DNA of 51,388 nt from Archangiaceae bacterium (lineage in GTDB: Bacteria > Myxococcota > Myxococcia > Myxococcales > Myxococcaceae), in assembly GCA_016879935.1 (NCBI GenBank), contig JAACJQ010000334.1, positions 1-51,388 of the forward strand, in the 5' to 3' direction. Both the position numbers and the translations under genes were made by a program. The notes under the pieces are model-generated. The model did no database searches, was not told the DNA's origin, and saw only the letters and a program-made list of their open reading frames with translations. Shown piece after piece: positions 29,267 through 37,537 of the stretch; within the stretch, counting starts at the first letter, position 1, and every line of letters starts with the position of its first letter.

Positions 29267-29637
29267 AGACCTTCATGCTCTCGGTGGTGGCGGTGCTCGC
29301 GCTCCTGGCAGCCGCGTGTGGACCGACCTGTGTCGGCACCTCGTGTTCGTGCGCAGAGGGGCAGACGTGCAACTTCGCGGCGTGCGACTCGAGCACGTCA
29401 TCGTGTCAGCTCGACTGCGCGAAGGACGCGTCGTGCACGGGAACGTGCGGGCCCAACTGTCAGGTGACGTGCGGCGGCAAGGAGTGCACGGCCTCGGTCG
29501 GCGCGAGCTCGCAAATCACGTGCACGAGCGGCACGTGCAAAATCCCCTGCAACGGCAGCTGCTCGGTCGCGACCTCTGGCGGAACGCTCTCGCTCACGTG
29601 CAAGGGAGGAACGCAGTCGGCTGCTGGCTGCATCTGA
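29263..29637 (+). CDS. Small cysteine-rich lipoprotein
   Basis: The 124-residue product starts at GTG, coupled to the preceding lipoprotein (GTGA). The signal ends in LLAAAC. The mature chain carries about 17 cysteines in short spacing (CVGTSCSCAEGQTC, then CTGTCGPNCQVTC) and almost no hydrophobic core. A disulfide-rich surface knob or a metal-binding role is possible. No family is recognised. Its stop is followed within 11 bases by the first copy of a 46-bp direct repeat. Confidence 0.75.
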   Translation: MKTFMLSVVAVLALLAAACGPTCVGTSCSCAEGQTCNFAACDSSTSSCQLDCAKDASCTGTCGPNCQVTCGGKECTASVGASSQITCTSGTCKIPCNGSCSVATSGGTLSLTCKGGTQSAAGCI

Positions 29638-29647
29638 GCGAGGCCTC

Positions 29648-29693
29648 GCCGCGGCGAGTATGGCTCGCGAAGGCAAAGTCGAACTGGGAAACC
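29648..29693. repeat. 46-bp direct repeat, copy 1
   Basis: This 46-base unit begins GCCGCGGCGAGTATGG, contains a GCGAG/CTCGC hairpin with a five-base loop, and ends GGGAAACC. It is repeated exactly 106 bases downstream. It contains an ATG followed by eleven open codons and lies just after the small Cys-rich lipoprotein gene. Confidence 0.9.
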
Positions 29694-29753
29694 GTGAGAC
29701 GACGCCGAGAGTGAGCCTGAGGAGCGGCGGCACCTCGATGAACTGCAGGCCCT

Positions 29754-29799
29754 GCCGCGGCGAGTATGGCTCGCGAAGGCAAAGTCGAACTGGGAAACC
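29754..29799. repeat. 46-bp direct repeat, copy 2
   Basis: This copy is identical to copy 1 over 46 bases, and 60 bases separate the copies. Its internal ATG (29766) is in frame with the gene starting at 29823, so it could act as an alternative start encoding MAREGKVELGN ahead of the signal peptide. That extension would spoil the signal, so the annotated start remains 29823. Confidence 0.9.
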
Positions 29800-29822
29800 C
29801 AGCGGCACACTACACTCAGGCC

Positions 29823-30779
29823 ATGCTGCTCTCGTTGATCACCACGTTGCTCGCCGTCACGCCCGAGCTCGAGGAGGGCCGCGCTGCCTTCTCGAGCCTC
29901 AAGTACCAGCAGGCCATCACCGTGCTCGGCACCGTCACCACCTCGAACGCACCGTCGTCCGAGAAGGCCGAGGCGTTCGGGTTGATGGCGCGCGCGTACC
30001 TGGCGCTCGGCAAGACGGCGAACGCGCAGGCCGCGTTCGAAGGGCAGCTCCAGGAAGACCCGATGGCCGAGGAGCCACCGGGCGCTCCGAAGGTGAAGCA
30101 GGCCTTTCTCGCGGCGAAGCGGGCGCGCTTTCCTCCCGGCTACGTGCAGCTGGTGAAGCGGCCGTCGGCAGAAGACTCGCTCGTGCTCGACGTCGTCAAC
30201 CCGTGGCGCGTGACGCTCGTCGTGCAGGCCTGGGAAGCGACGACGGGAGACTTCGTGAAGAAGGCCGTCACGCTCGATGGGCTGCGCGTGGTGCTCGCGT
30301 TGCCGGCGGGCTCGAAGACGTGGGTGCAGGCGGTGAGCGCCGAGGGAAAACCGCTCGCCACCTTCGCGAGCGCGTCGGAGCCCGTGCTCGGCCCGAAGCT
30401 CGAGGTCGTCGTCGTCGCGCACGAGCAGAAGCCCGATGCGCCGGTCGAGGTGAAGACGACGCCGGCTCCGAAAGACACGCCGCCGCCACCGCCCATCGTC
30501 GTCACGGCTCCAGCGAGCGGGCCGTCTGCGAATCGCGTCATCGGCTACACGCTCATCGGGGTCGGTGCGGTCGCAGCCATCGTCGGTGGCATCGTCGCGG
30601 GGCTCGGTTCTGCGGAGTGGGCGAAGGGCGACGGCTTTCCCTTCACCGTTCAGGACCTGCAGGAGGCCGAGCGGCTCAAGCTCGAGGGCACCACGATGAT
30701 GATCGGCGGAGGCATCACCGCGGGCGCCGGCGGCCTCTCGCTCATCGGCGGACTGCTGCTCGCCATTCTCTCCAACTAG
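29823..30779 (+). CDS. Tetratricopeptide-like secreted or membrane protein of unknown function
   Basis: The 318-residue product has a short signal peptide (MLLSLITTLLAVTP). Helical TPR-like repeats follow (LEEGRAAFSSLKYQQAITVL, EKAEAFGLMARAYLALG), then a beta-rich middle. A Pro/Ala/Lys linker precedes one or two C-terminal hydrophobic segments (about 240-262 and 295-317). This pattern occurs in many myxobacterial envelope proteins. I do not recognise a named family. It is preceded by the 46-bp repeats and followed by 75 bases before the next gene. Confidence 0.75.
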   Translation: MLLSLITTLLAVTPELEEGRAAFSSLKYQQAITVLGTVTTSNAPSSEKAEAFGLMARAYLALGKTANAQAAFEGQLQEDPMAEEPPGAPKVKQAFLAAKRARFPPGYVQLVKRPSAEDSLVLDVVNPWRVTLVVQAWEATTGDFVKKAVTLDGLRVVLALPAGSKTWVQAVSAEGKPLATFASASEPVLGPKLEVVVVAHEQKPDAPVEVKTTPAPKDTPPPPPIVVTAPASGPSANRVIGYTLIGVGAVAAIVGGIVAGLGSAEWAKGDGFPFTVQDLQEAERLKLEGTTMMIGGGITAGAGGLSLIGGLLLAILSN

Positions 30780-30854
30780 CTGGATTCGCTCCTGAATCTA
30801 CCTGTGTAGGATTTATCGCACAACATCCGCCATGCGCTGGCTATAACTCCCATC

Positions 30855-31940
30855 ATGGGGTGGCGTGTCTCTTTGCTGGTGGTGCTCTGCGCGTGCGGCG
30901 TCGACTCAGGCGCGAGCATCAGCGAGGGCATGCTGGTCGAAGAGAACGAGTCAGCCGATGTCGCGCAGGACGTGTCGGCCGATGTTCTGAACGTGAAGGT
31001 GATGGAAGGCGACGTCGCTCCGGGAACGTTGAGCGCGCGCACGACGAAGATCTTCACCACGATGGAGTCTGCGCGGTCGCTGCTCGGCGGCGGCGCTCCG
31101 ACGGTCGACTACAGCCGCAACTGGCTCATCGCGTACCGGCCCGAGGCGAAGTCGCCGCGCTCGCGGGTGACGGTGACGCGGGCGCAGCTCAGCGCGACTG
31201 GGCAGACGCTCTCGTTGTGGGCGACGGTGAGTGAGCCGGCGGCGGGTTGTCCCTCGTGGCAGCCGAACGAAGTCTCACTCGCGCGGGTGCCGAAGCGCCC
31301 TGCGCTGCCGACGTCGATGCGCGTGTACCTCTCGCGTGAGACGACGACGTGTGGACTCGTCACCGGGCCCGCGTGCACGCCCGGAATGACGACGTGCCCT
31401 TCGGCGACGCCGCTGTGTCTGGGCGCGTTCGAGACGAGCGATGGCTCCTTCACGGGCGGCACGTGCGCGAAGCTCGAAAAGTACGACCACTCGAGCGAGG
31501 CGTGTGCGAGCGACGCCAACTGCGCAGGTGGCATCTGTGCGGGGCTCTCGTTCGGCAGTGGGCTCTGTCAGCCGGCGTGGATGCGTGGGACCTGGTCGAT
31601 GCCGGAGTCGGGCCAGCTCTCGGTGCCTCTGCCGCAGGGTGGCGCGTGGCATCGCGTCGTGGTGCGCGTGATGGGGCAGGCCTCGGTGCCGATGGATGCG
31701 TGGGTGTCGTTGTTCGTCGATGGCGTGCCGGCGTCGCGGGTCGAGTGGCGGCTCGTGAACGGGTACGGCACGACGTCGTCGTTGATGCGCGTGGGGCAGT
31801 TCGGAGTGCCCGTGCCCGTCGGAGTTCCCGGCGACGAGATGGTGAACGCCGACTGGGTGCTCGAGGTGCGCGACCTGGGTCGTGGAGCGCCAGGCGTGTT
31901 CCGTGGAGCGCGCCTCTCGTTCACCAGCCGCTGGGACTGA
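30855..31940 (+). CDS. Lipoprotein with P-domain-like C-terminus
   Basis: The 361-residue product has a lipoprotein signal whose cleavage site lies in the VVLCACGVD segment. A middle Cys-containing segment (ACTPGMTTCPSATPLC, then CASDANCAGGIC) follows a PrcB-like stretch. The last 120 residues, from GTWSMPESGQLSVPLPQGG through ARLSFTSRW, have the spacing of a proprotein-convertase P-domain or similar jelly-roll, but this is a by-eye match. TATAAC sits eight bases before the ATG and might be a -10 element giving a very short leader. No enzymatic function can be assigned. Confidence 0.7.
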   Translation: MGWRVSLLVVLCACGVDSGASISEGMLVEENESADVAQDVSADVLNVKVMEGDVAPGTLSARTTKIFTTMESARSLLGGGAPTVDYSRNWLIAYRPEAKSPRSRVTVTRAQLSATGQTLSLWATVSEPAAGCPSWQPNEVSLARVPKRPALPTSMRVYLSRETTTCGLVTGPACTPGMTTCPSATPLCLGAFETSDGSFTGGTCAKLEKYDHSSEACASDANCAGGICAGLSFGSGLCQPAWMRGTWSMPESGQLSVPLPQGGAWHRVVVRVMGQASVPMDAWVSLFVDGVPASRVEWRLVNGYGTTSSLMRVGQFGVPVPVGVPGDEMVNADWVLEVRDLGRGAPGVFRGARLSFTSRWD

Positions 31941-31954
31941 GCGCTGCCGACTGT

Positions 31955-33364
31955 TCAGGCCGCGCGCGCGCCGGTCACCAACTCGTGCAGTCCGACCGCG
32001 AGCTCCCGCAACGTTCCCGTCTTCGTCGCCAGATGTTCGGCGGCCTCGGCCTCACTGTGTGCGGCGATCTCGTTGTCCTGCACGGACTCGCCGAGCGACC
32101 CGACCGACGACGACAGCTCCGACGCCGACTTCGCCTGCTCCGACGCCGACTTCGCGACGCCTTCGATCTTGTCCGTGATGCTCGCGACCGACACGTCGAT
32201 GCGCATGAGCGATTCGTCTGCCTTCGCCGCGAGCTCGGCCGCTTCGAGAGACCGCCGCGCCGTCTCTCCCAGATGCTCGGTCGAGGCCCGCGCCGCGTTG
32301 GCTGCCTTGCCCGCGAGCGAGCGCACCTCTTCGGCGACGACCGCGAAGCCCCGGCCGGCTTCTCCCGCGCGCGCCGCTTCGACGGCCGCGTTCAACGCGA
32401 GCAGGTTCGTCTGCATCGCGATCGATTCGATCTCCTTGATGATGGGGCCGATGGCGTTCGACGCGGCCTTGATGGCGTCGACCGACTCGTGCAGCTGCGA
32501 GACCTCGTCGTGGCTGGTGACGGCGGCCGACTGCGCCTCGACGGCCAGCTTCTGCAGCTCGCTGAGCGACTCCGCGTCGCGGTGAGCGTGCGACCGCACG
32601 GCGTCGGCGATGGCCGCGGCTTGCTCCAATGACGCGCGCTGGTGGGTTGCGCGGCTGGTGGCGGCCTGGCTCTCGCTCGACAGCTTCTCGGAGTCGGTCG
32701 CCATCTCGTCGGCCGAGCTGCGCAGCACTTCACTCACCTGGTCGAGCGGGCCGACGAAGCGGCGGGTCACCCACCACAGCACGGCCCCGACGACGAGCAG
32801 CAGCCCGACGAGCAAGGCGTTGAACCGGAGCGTCAGCGCGCCCACGTCGGTGTCGAGGTGTTTGCGGGGAACACCAACGAAGAACATGCCGACGATGCGG
32901 CCACGGGCATCGCGCAGCGGCGTGTAGGCGGCGAGGTACGGCTCGTCGACGACCATCGCTCGGCCCTGAAACTCGCGCCCCTCCTTGAGCACCGCCTTCG
33001 AGACTTCGGGCGCGGCCGTCGACCCCACGGCGCGGGCTCCGTCCTTTCGCAGGACGGTCGTGGTCACCCGTTTGTCGTGCGCGAACAGCGTCGTCGCAGC
33101 GCCGGTCAGCGCCTTGATGTGGTCGACGACAGCATCCTCACCCGAGAGCACGTGCTGCCCCTTCGTGAGCACGTCTCCATCGGCCGCCCACGCGCCCGGG
33201 TACTGCGCGTCGATGACCGAGAGCGCCAGCTGCGAGACGGTCGCCAGGCTGGCAGCGGCGTGCTCTTCGGTGACGGCGTGAATGCCGCGGGTGACGAACA
33301 CCGAGAGGCCGACGCCGAGGCCGACGAGCAGCAACACGATGGGCGGCAGGAAGCGTCGAGTCAT
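31955..33364 (-). CDS. Methyl-accepting chemotaxis protein with single-Cache periplasmic domain
   Basis: The 469-residue receptor has a transmembrane helix at about residues 7-29 and a periplasmic sensor domain of the sCache_3 type at about 40-165 ([30 protein letters not shown]). A second helix lies at about 181-203. The signalling domain at about 210-469 carries the hairpin-tip block [20 protein letters not shown]. There is little or no HAMP module and no C-terminal methylation-enzyme tether. A TGGCAC-N5-TTGC sigma-54 promoter lies on the same strand just upstream of the ATG. It may feed a chemotaxis-like pathway elsewhere in the genome, since no che genes are nearby. Confidence 0.95.
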   Translation of the reverse strand: MTRRFLPPIVLLLVGLGVGLSVFVTRGIHAVTEEHAAASLATVSQLALSVIDAQYPGAWAADGDVLTKGQHVLSGEDAVVDHIKALTGAATTLFAHDKRVTTTVLRKDGARAVGSTAAPEVSKAVLKEGREFQGRAMVVDEPYLAAYTPLRDARGRIVGMFFVGVPRKHLDTDVGALTLRFNALLVGLLLVVGAVLWWVTRRFVGPLDQVSEVLRSSADEMATDSEKLSSESQAATSRATHQRASLEQAAAIADAVRSHAHRDAESLSELQKLAVEAQSAAVTSHDEVSQLHESVDAIKAASNAIGPIIKEIESIAMQTNLLALNAAVEAARAGEAGRGFAVVAEEVRSLAGKAANAARASTEHLGETARRSLEAAELAAKADESLMRIDVSVASITDKIEGVAKSASEQAKSASELSSSVGSLGESVQDNEIAAHSEAEAAEHLATKTGTLRELAVGLHELVTGARAA

Positions 33365-33385
33365 GGAGCGCCTGACTGCTGCATC

Positions 33386-33400
33386 GCAAGGCGGGTGCCA
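33386..33400 (-). promoter_or_regulatory. Sigma-54 promoter of the chemoreceptor gene
   Basis: On the minus strand the sequence reads TGGCAC, five bases, TTGC, an exact match to the conserved -24 and -12 elements. The ATG (33364) lies 22 bases beyond the -12 element. A 10-bp inverted repeat lies 42-77 bases further upstream and could be the enhancer site. Confidence 0.65.
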
Positions 33401-33441
33401 GCCCAGAGGGCCGCGCGATCACTGAAGCGCGGCGGGCGCAG

Positions 33442-33477
33442 GCCACGAACGAACTGCGCGCGTGTCACGTTCGTGGC
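33442..33477. promoter_or_regulatory. 10-bp inverted repeat between the TonB-like and chemoreceptor genes
   Basis: GCCACGAACG and CGTTCGTGGC are perfect inverted arms separated by 16 bases. The repeat lies three bases after the stop of the TonB-like gene and about 42 bases upstream of the sigma-54 promoter. It could be an enhancer-binding site for the chemoreceptor promoter or a terminator hairpin for the TonB-like gene. No T-run follows, which slightly favours the former. Confidence 0.45.
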
Positions 33478-33480
33478 GGC

Positions 33481-34728
33481 TCAGTCGGCTTCGAGCAGCG
33501 TGACGGTGCACTCGTAGTGCGGTGACGAGAGGTCGAGCGTCTCGACGGTGCCGGTGACCTCGTCGAAGCGGCCGAGCGCGATGGGCACGCGCCCTCCGGT
33601 GAGCGCGCTCAAGGCCATGAGCGGAATCTGCGTGGCGAGGTCACGCGCGGTCGGTGCCGTCGCCTTCTTCATGAACGACACCCGCCCGGTGAATTGCCAG
33701 AGGCTCGAAAAGCCGCGGTCGCGCGCGCCGGCGTCGAAACGAACGCTCCCCAGGCGTGAGCGCGCGGTCTCCATCACCCAGGTGTCGAAGGGCTTCACGC
33801 CCGAGGCCTCGGCGAGGCGCAGCTCGAGCATGGTGCCGTCTGGCGCCTGCGTGAGGGCGACGGTGGTGACGAGGGCGGTGCCAGCGCGGCCGTCGGCGAA
33901 CTCCTGCAGGCGCGCACCCGCCGAGAGGAACTGCACGAAGTTCATCATCTCGGGAGAGCCGGCCTGGGCCTGACGCATGAGCGACTCGGGCTGCTCGATG
34001 ACGGGGTTCCAGCCGGGCGGCGTGTCGTAGGGAGCGCCGGTCTTTCCATATCGCTCGGCACCGCCCTGCCAGGCGTCTCTGAGCGCGGTGGCGACGGCCT
34101 TCGGGTCGTCGAGGCCGATGAGGTCGGGCACGTCGTCGGTGGCGGCAGCAAGCTCGCGCTGCAGGTCGGTGTAGTGCGGGTCGACGATGCCGTTGGCGAC
34201 GCGTGCGCGGCGAATCGACTGACGGGCCCAGCCATCGACGCGGTCGTGCACCCGTTCGGATTCTTCGGCGAGCCGTTCGGCCTCGGTCGGTTCGTCTCCG
34301 GGGTAGAGCGTGCGGCCCGAGGGGTCTGTGTCGACGACTTCGGTGCCGAGCACGTCGTCACGCGGAGTGAGGATGCTCGGCGTCGCGCGGTGTGGGCTTC
34401 CTTCGAGGGAACGCGGCGCCTCCGTGGTGGAAACGATGACGGCTTCTCGCGGCGCGGCGGAGGTCGTCCCCGCTGTTGCTGGTCTCGCCGTGCGAGGTGC
34501 TCGTGCCGGCGCTGACGAGGCGTGCAGTGGAACAAGTGGCAGAGCCGAGTCCTGGCTCTTCGCCACGAGCGTTTGGGGCGGCAGCTCGGTGTCGACCCAG
34601 AGCAACGACGCGGGGTCGATCGGCGGCTTCGGCTTCGGAGCGGGACGCTCGTCGACGAGGTTCACGACGACGAGGTGGGCGAGTGCCGAGAGCGCGAGCG
34701 CGAACAGTGCCTGTCGAAAGCGCCCCAT
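33481..34728 (-). CDS. TonB-like (energy-transducing) C-terminal domain protein
   Basis: The 415-residue product has an N-terminal membrane helix (about 5-24) and a long Pro/Ala/Thr-rich linker. The C-terminal region at about 280-370 matches the TonB C-terminal pattern: GTALVTTVALTQAPDGTMLELRLA, then FDTWVMETARSRLGSVRF. TonB links the proton-motive force to outer-membrane receptors. ExbB/ExbD genes are not in the window, and this protein might serve another periplasmic bridging task. The MCP gene follows downstream on the same strand after a 116-base gap that contains its own promoter. Confidence 0.8.
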   Translation of the reverse strand: MGRFRQALFALALSALAHLVVVNLVDERPAPKPKPPIDPASLLWVDTELPPQTLVAKSQDSALPLVPLHASSAPARAPRTARPATAGTTSAAPREAVIVSTTEAPRSLEGSPHRATPSILTPRDDVLGTEVVDTDPSGRTLYPGDEPTEAERLAEESERVHDRVDGWARQSIRRARVANGIVDPHYTDLQRELAAATDDVPDLIGLDDPKAVATALRDAWQGGAERYGKTGAPYDTPPGWNPVIEQPESLMRQAQAGSPEMMNFVQFLSAGARLQEFADGRAGTALVTTVALTQAPDGTMLELRLAEASGVKPFDTWVMETARSRLGSVRFDAGARDRGFSSLWQFTGRVSFMKKATAPTARDLATQIPLMALSALTGGRVPIALGRFDEVTGTVETLDLSSPHYECTVTLLEAD

Positions 34729-34882
34729 CGGCGAGCCTACGGCAGAGTGTGCGGTCGATTGCGAACGACGTCGACTCAGCGCTCCCGCGGCTTCGCGCCG
34801 AACGCCGCGTCATGACTCAGGAAGCAGGGGGTTCAGCGAGAACAAGTTCAACCACCGGCGTGGTGGTCTGCGTCGCGTTCGT

Positions 34883-34905
34883 GCGGAAACACACGCCTGT
34901 TCCGC
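34883..34905. other. Inverted repeat in the 34.7-35.0 kb intergenic gap
   Basis: The 263-base gap between the TonB-like gene and the MBL-fold gene has no gene that I can support. It holds an imperfect hairpin (GCGGAAACA facing TGTTCCGC, one bulged base, six-base loop). It may be a terminator or operator, but no T-run follows, so this is weak. Confidence 0.25.
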
Positions 34906-34991
34906 CGACTCGATGAACGCGGTTGGGCGCAGGAATCCCCGCGGTGTGCGCGCCACACGGTGGAGAACGTCGCCAGCCTCACGACGAGCGA

Positions 34992-35867
34992 TCACCAGGC
35001 GTCGCGCCAGTCCTTCAGGGGCATTCGGCGAAGCAGGTCGTCGAGGCGTTGCTGCATCTCGGTCACGGGGCGGTGCGCGCGACCGCCGTGCCCCGCCAGC
35101 ACCCACTCGAAGCTGCGGCCCTTCATCCTCGCCAGAGAGCCCGTCTGCGCTTCCCACGAGAACCAGCACTGCTTGCGATGCGCGTGCAGCGTCTGCAGCT
35201 CGCGACTCCAGAAGAGGGAGTCGCCCGTGAACAGGAAGCGCCCCTGCACCTCGAACATCACGCTGCCGCGCGTGTGGCCGGGAACGGGGAGCGCGATGAC
35301 GCCGGGCTGCAGCTCGACCGGCGCATCGCCGCTGATCAGCTCGGTCGCGAACGGCGCACTCGAGGCCTCGGTCTCGTGAATCCACACGCGCGCGCCGAAC
35401 GCCTTCGCGTACTCAGCCGCGTCGCCGAGATCGTCCCGGTGCGTGAGCAGTATGTGCTGCACCCCACCGAGGCGCTCGAACACCTTCGTGAGGTGCTTGG
35501 TGAAGCGCGGGCCGTCGACGAGCAGATTCCCCTCGGGCCGCTGCACGAAGAACGCGTTGCCACCGTACGCGCGTGGAGAGTTGTAGCCGGTGAGCCAGAC
35601 GCCTTCGTCGAGTTGATGCGGGAAGACGTCGACCTGCACCGGCTCGCGACCTGAGCCGATGCTCCCGGTGGGGCACGCCAGGAGTGCACGGCTCATCGCC
35701 CGTCGGTCCTCGTCGGTCTCGGGCTGCTTCACGACGAGCGACAGGCCGTCACGCTCTTCGATGAGTCCGGGCGCGCACTGCCGCGAGGCGTCGCAGCCCA
35801 TGCACGTGTCGTCGACGAACCACTCGCCTGGAGCGTTACCGGGAAGTCTGCGTCGGGGGTTCGCCAT
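34992..35867 (-). CDS. MBL-fold protein with N-terminal ferredoxin-like domain
   Basis: The 291-residue product opens with RRRLPGNAPGEWFVDDTCMGC, resembling a ferredoxin-fused MBL family of cyanobacteria and plants. Four cysteines (CMGCDASRQC and LACPTGS) should hold one iron-sulfur cluster. The metallo-beta-lactamase fold follows, with LLTHRDDLGDA, VPGHTRGS, FTGDSLFW and AGHGGRAH. The usual HxHxDH metal site is altered to HRDDLG, as in that family, so its chemistry may differ. The start overlaps the 3' end of the upstream beta-helix gene by 32 bases, an unusually long same-strand overlap. Confidence 0.88.
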   Translation of the reverse strand: MANPRRRLPGNAPGEWFVDDTCMGCDASRQCAPGLIEERDGLSLVVKQPETDEDRRAMSRALLACPTGSIGSGREPVQVDVFPHQLDEGVWLTGYNSPRAYGGNAFFVQRPEGNLLVDGPRFTKHLTKVFERLGGVQHILLTHRDDLGDAAEYAKAFGARVWIHETEASSAPFATELISGDAPVELQPGVIALPVPGHTRGSVMFEVQGRFLFTGDSLFWSRELQTLHAHRKQCWFSWEAQTGSLARMKGRSFEWVLAGHGGRAHRPVTEMQQRLDDLLRRMPLKDWRDAW

Positions 35868-37515
35868 GAGGTCGTGAATGACGACGTGCGAGCGTCAGAG
35901 CAAGCAACACGAGTGCTGGCGTGAAGTCGGTGGTCGCACACCCACAACCGGTCGGCGCGGTGCCCCCACCTGCTCCGCCTCCGGCGCTCGCCGTTCCTCC
36001 CGCGCTCGCCGTTCCTCCTGCGCTCGCCGCTCCTCCTGCGCTCGCCGTCCCTCCTGCGCTCGCCGCTCCTCCTGCGCTCGCAGTTCCTCCTGCGCTCGCT
36101 GTTCCTCCTGCGCTCGCCGTTCCTCCTGCGCTCGCAGTTCCTCCTGCGCTCGCCGTTCCTCCTGCGCTCGCAGTTCCTCCTGCGCTCGCTGTTCCTCCTG
36201 CGCTCGCCGTTCCACCACCCGCACCGCCGCCCATCGCGGATCCAAACTCGTACGCTCCGATATCGATGACGCCCACGACTGCGCGCGGCTCGACGACGCC
36301 CGGCGTGATCATTCTCCTCGGCGGCTGCGACATCGGCGCGCCAAGCGGATTCGGAAACGCCGCCCCCGGCGGAGAGGGGAACGTCATCGTTCCCGCGTTC
36401 ACGAGCGGGCTGCCCATCAACGGCCGGTAGTCGAAGCCCGCAGGCATCGTGAAGCCGGGATCCGTTCCAGTCACCGTGTTCGTCCACTCCGTCACGGTGC
36501 CGGCCGCGCCAGTCTGCACCCAGTTGTTCGTTCCGCTGATCCGCCGCGTGCCGCCGACCCACTGCATCTCCATCGAGTTCGCACGCATCACGTTCAGCGT
36601 TCCCGTGCCGGCGACGACCATCACGTTGTTGTGCATCTCGACGCTCTCGAGCTGGTCGAAGAGGCGAAACACGGCGCTCCCGTTCGGCTGCACGATGATG
36701 GTGTTGTTCACGAACCGGTAGCGGCCCTTCGACCACCCGGTTCCATCTCCGCCGATGCGCGCGACGAACGTGGTCGCTGTCTTCCGCAGCACGTTGCCGA
36801 CGACCTCGGAGTCTTCGCGCGCGGTGTCGACGTTCCACCCCGCGGGAGCGCCGCCCGGGTCGGGGCCGATGAGCTCGAGCTCGTGATACACGGCGCCTTC
36901 GATCCAGTTGAAGTGAATCTCGTTTCGCTCCGCGCGCGACTTCACGTTGTTGCCGCCGTTCGCGTCGTGCAGCCAGCAGTACCGCATGCGGAACACACTG
37001 CCCGGGTGCGCGACCTCGTCGGTGGCCATGTAGACCTGATGCTCCTGGGTGCCGTTGCCGCAGTGGTGCACCTCGACGTGCTCCATCAAGAGACTGCCCG
37101 AGTCCTGATCAGCGCCGAGCACGCCATGCGCGGGGCAGTCGTGCACCACGCTGTCACGCAAGGTGACGTCGTCACCGTGATGGTAGAAGCAGCGCGACGT
37201 TCCGCCGGTGAGGTCGAAGCCCTCGACGACGACGTGATCAGCCTGCACCTCGATGGTGTTCGCGCCGCCCATCAACCGCGGCCGCGCGCCGTTCACCCGA
37301 AGGCCCACGAGCCGAATCGGATTTCCGGGCTGGCCTGACTTCGTCCACCGCACAGCCGAGTACGTCGCGTTGCCGTCGACCTCGACGACGTCTCCTGCGT
37401 TCACGGTGCTCTGCTGCACCGCCGACAGCTGCGTGAGGGAGCGCGTGGGCCCAACCCGAATCGTGGCCGCGAAGACGGGAGCTCCGACGAGAACGACGAC
37501 GAGCGCGAGACGCAT
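35836..37515 (-). CDS. Secreted right-handed beta-helix protein with Gly/Ala/Ser repeat tail and MYXO-CTERM-like end
   Basis: The 559-residue product starts with a signal peptide (MRLALVVVLVGAPVFAA). A parallel beta-helix region follows (ADHVVVEGFDLTGG, VTLRDSVVHDC, YRFVNNTIIV), to about residue 430. Thirteen GGTASA/GGAASA hexapeptides span about 433-510. The C-terminus has the MYXO-CTERM shape: a Gly-Cys start (PTGCGCATTDF), a hydrophobic helix (LVLLALTLA) and basic residues, so it is probably sorted to the cell surface. The helix fold suggests a polysaccharide-binding or lyase role, but I see no clear catalytic set. Downstream it overlaps the MBL-fold gene by 32 bases. Confidence 0.85.
   Translation of the reverse strand: MRLALVVVLVGAPVFAATIRVGPTRSLTQLSAVQQSTVNAGDVVEVDGNATYSAVRWTKSGQPGNPIRLVGLRVNGARPRLMGGANTIEVQADHVVVEGFDLTGGTSRCFYHHGDDVTLRDSVVHDCPAHGVLGADQDSGSLLMEHVEVHHCGNGTQEHQVYMATDEVAHPGSVFRMRYCWLHDANGGNNVKSRAERNEIHFNWIEGAVYHELELIGPDPGGAPAGWNVDTAREDSEVVGNVLRKTATTFVARIGGDGTGWSKGRYRFVNNTIIVQPNGSAVFRLFDQLESVEMHNNVMVVAGTGTLNVMRANSMEMQWVGGTRRISGTNNWVQTGAAGTVTEWTNTVTGTDPGFTMPAGFDYRPLMGSPLVNAGTMTFPSPPGAAFPNPLGAPMSQPPRRMITPGVVEPRAVVGVIDIGAYEFGSAMGGGAGGGTASAGGTASAGGTASAGGTASAGGTASAGGTASAGGTASAGGTASAGGAASAGGTASAGGAASAGGTASAGGTASAGGGAGGGTAPTGCGCATTDFTPALVLLALTLARRHSRPHGEPPTQTSR
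35983..36216. repeat. 18-bp tandem array, 13 units, inside the beta-helix gene
   Basis: Thirteen tandem 18-base units encode GGTASA (eleven) or GGAASA (two) on the minus strand. The opposite strand reads as PPALAV-type repeats in one frame, but that frame is not considered coding. Units vary at a few third positions. Such arrays are prone to slippage and length change, which would alter the stalk ahead of the MYXO-CTERM-like tail. Confidence 0.92.
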
Positions 37516-37537
37516 GACTCCGAACTGTAGGCAGGAA

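Noticed and set aside
35878-37338. Plus-strand proline-rich frames (PPALAV repeats).
   Set aside because: They are the antisense of the GGTASA array; only the minus-strand frame carries a signal peptide, beta-helix and sorting tail.
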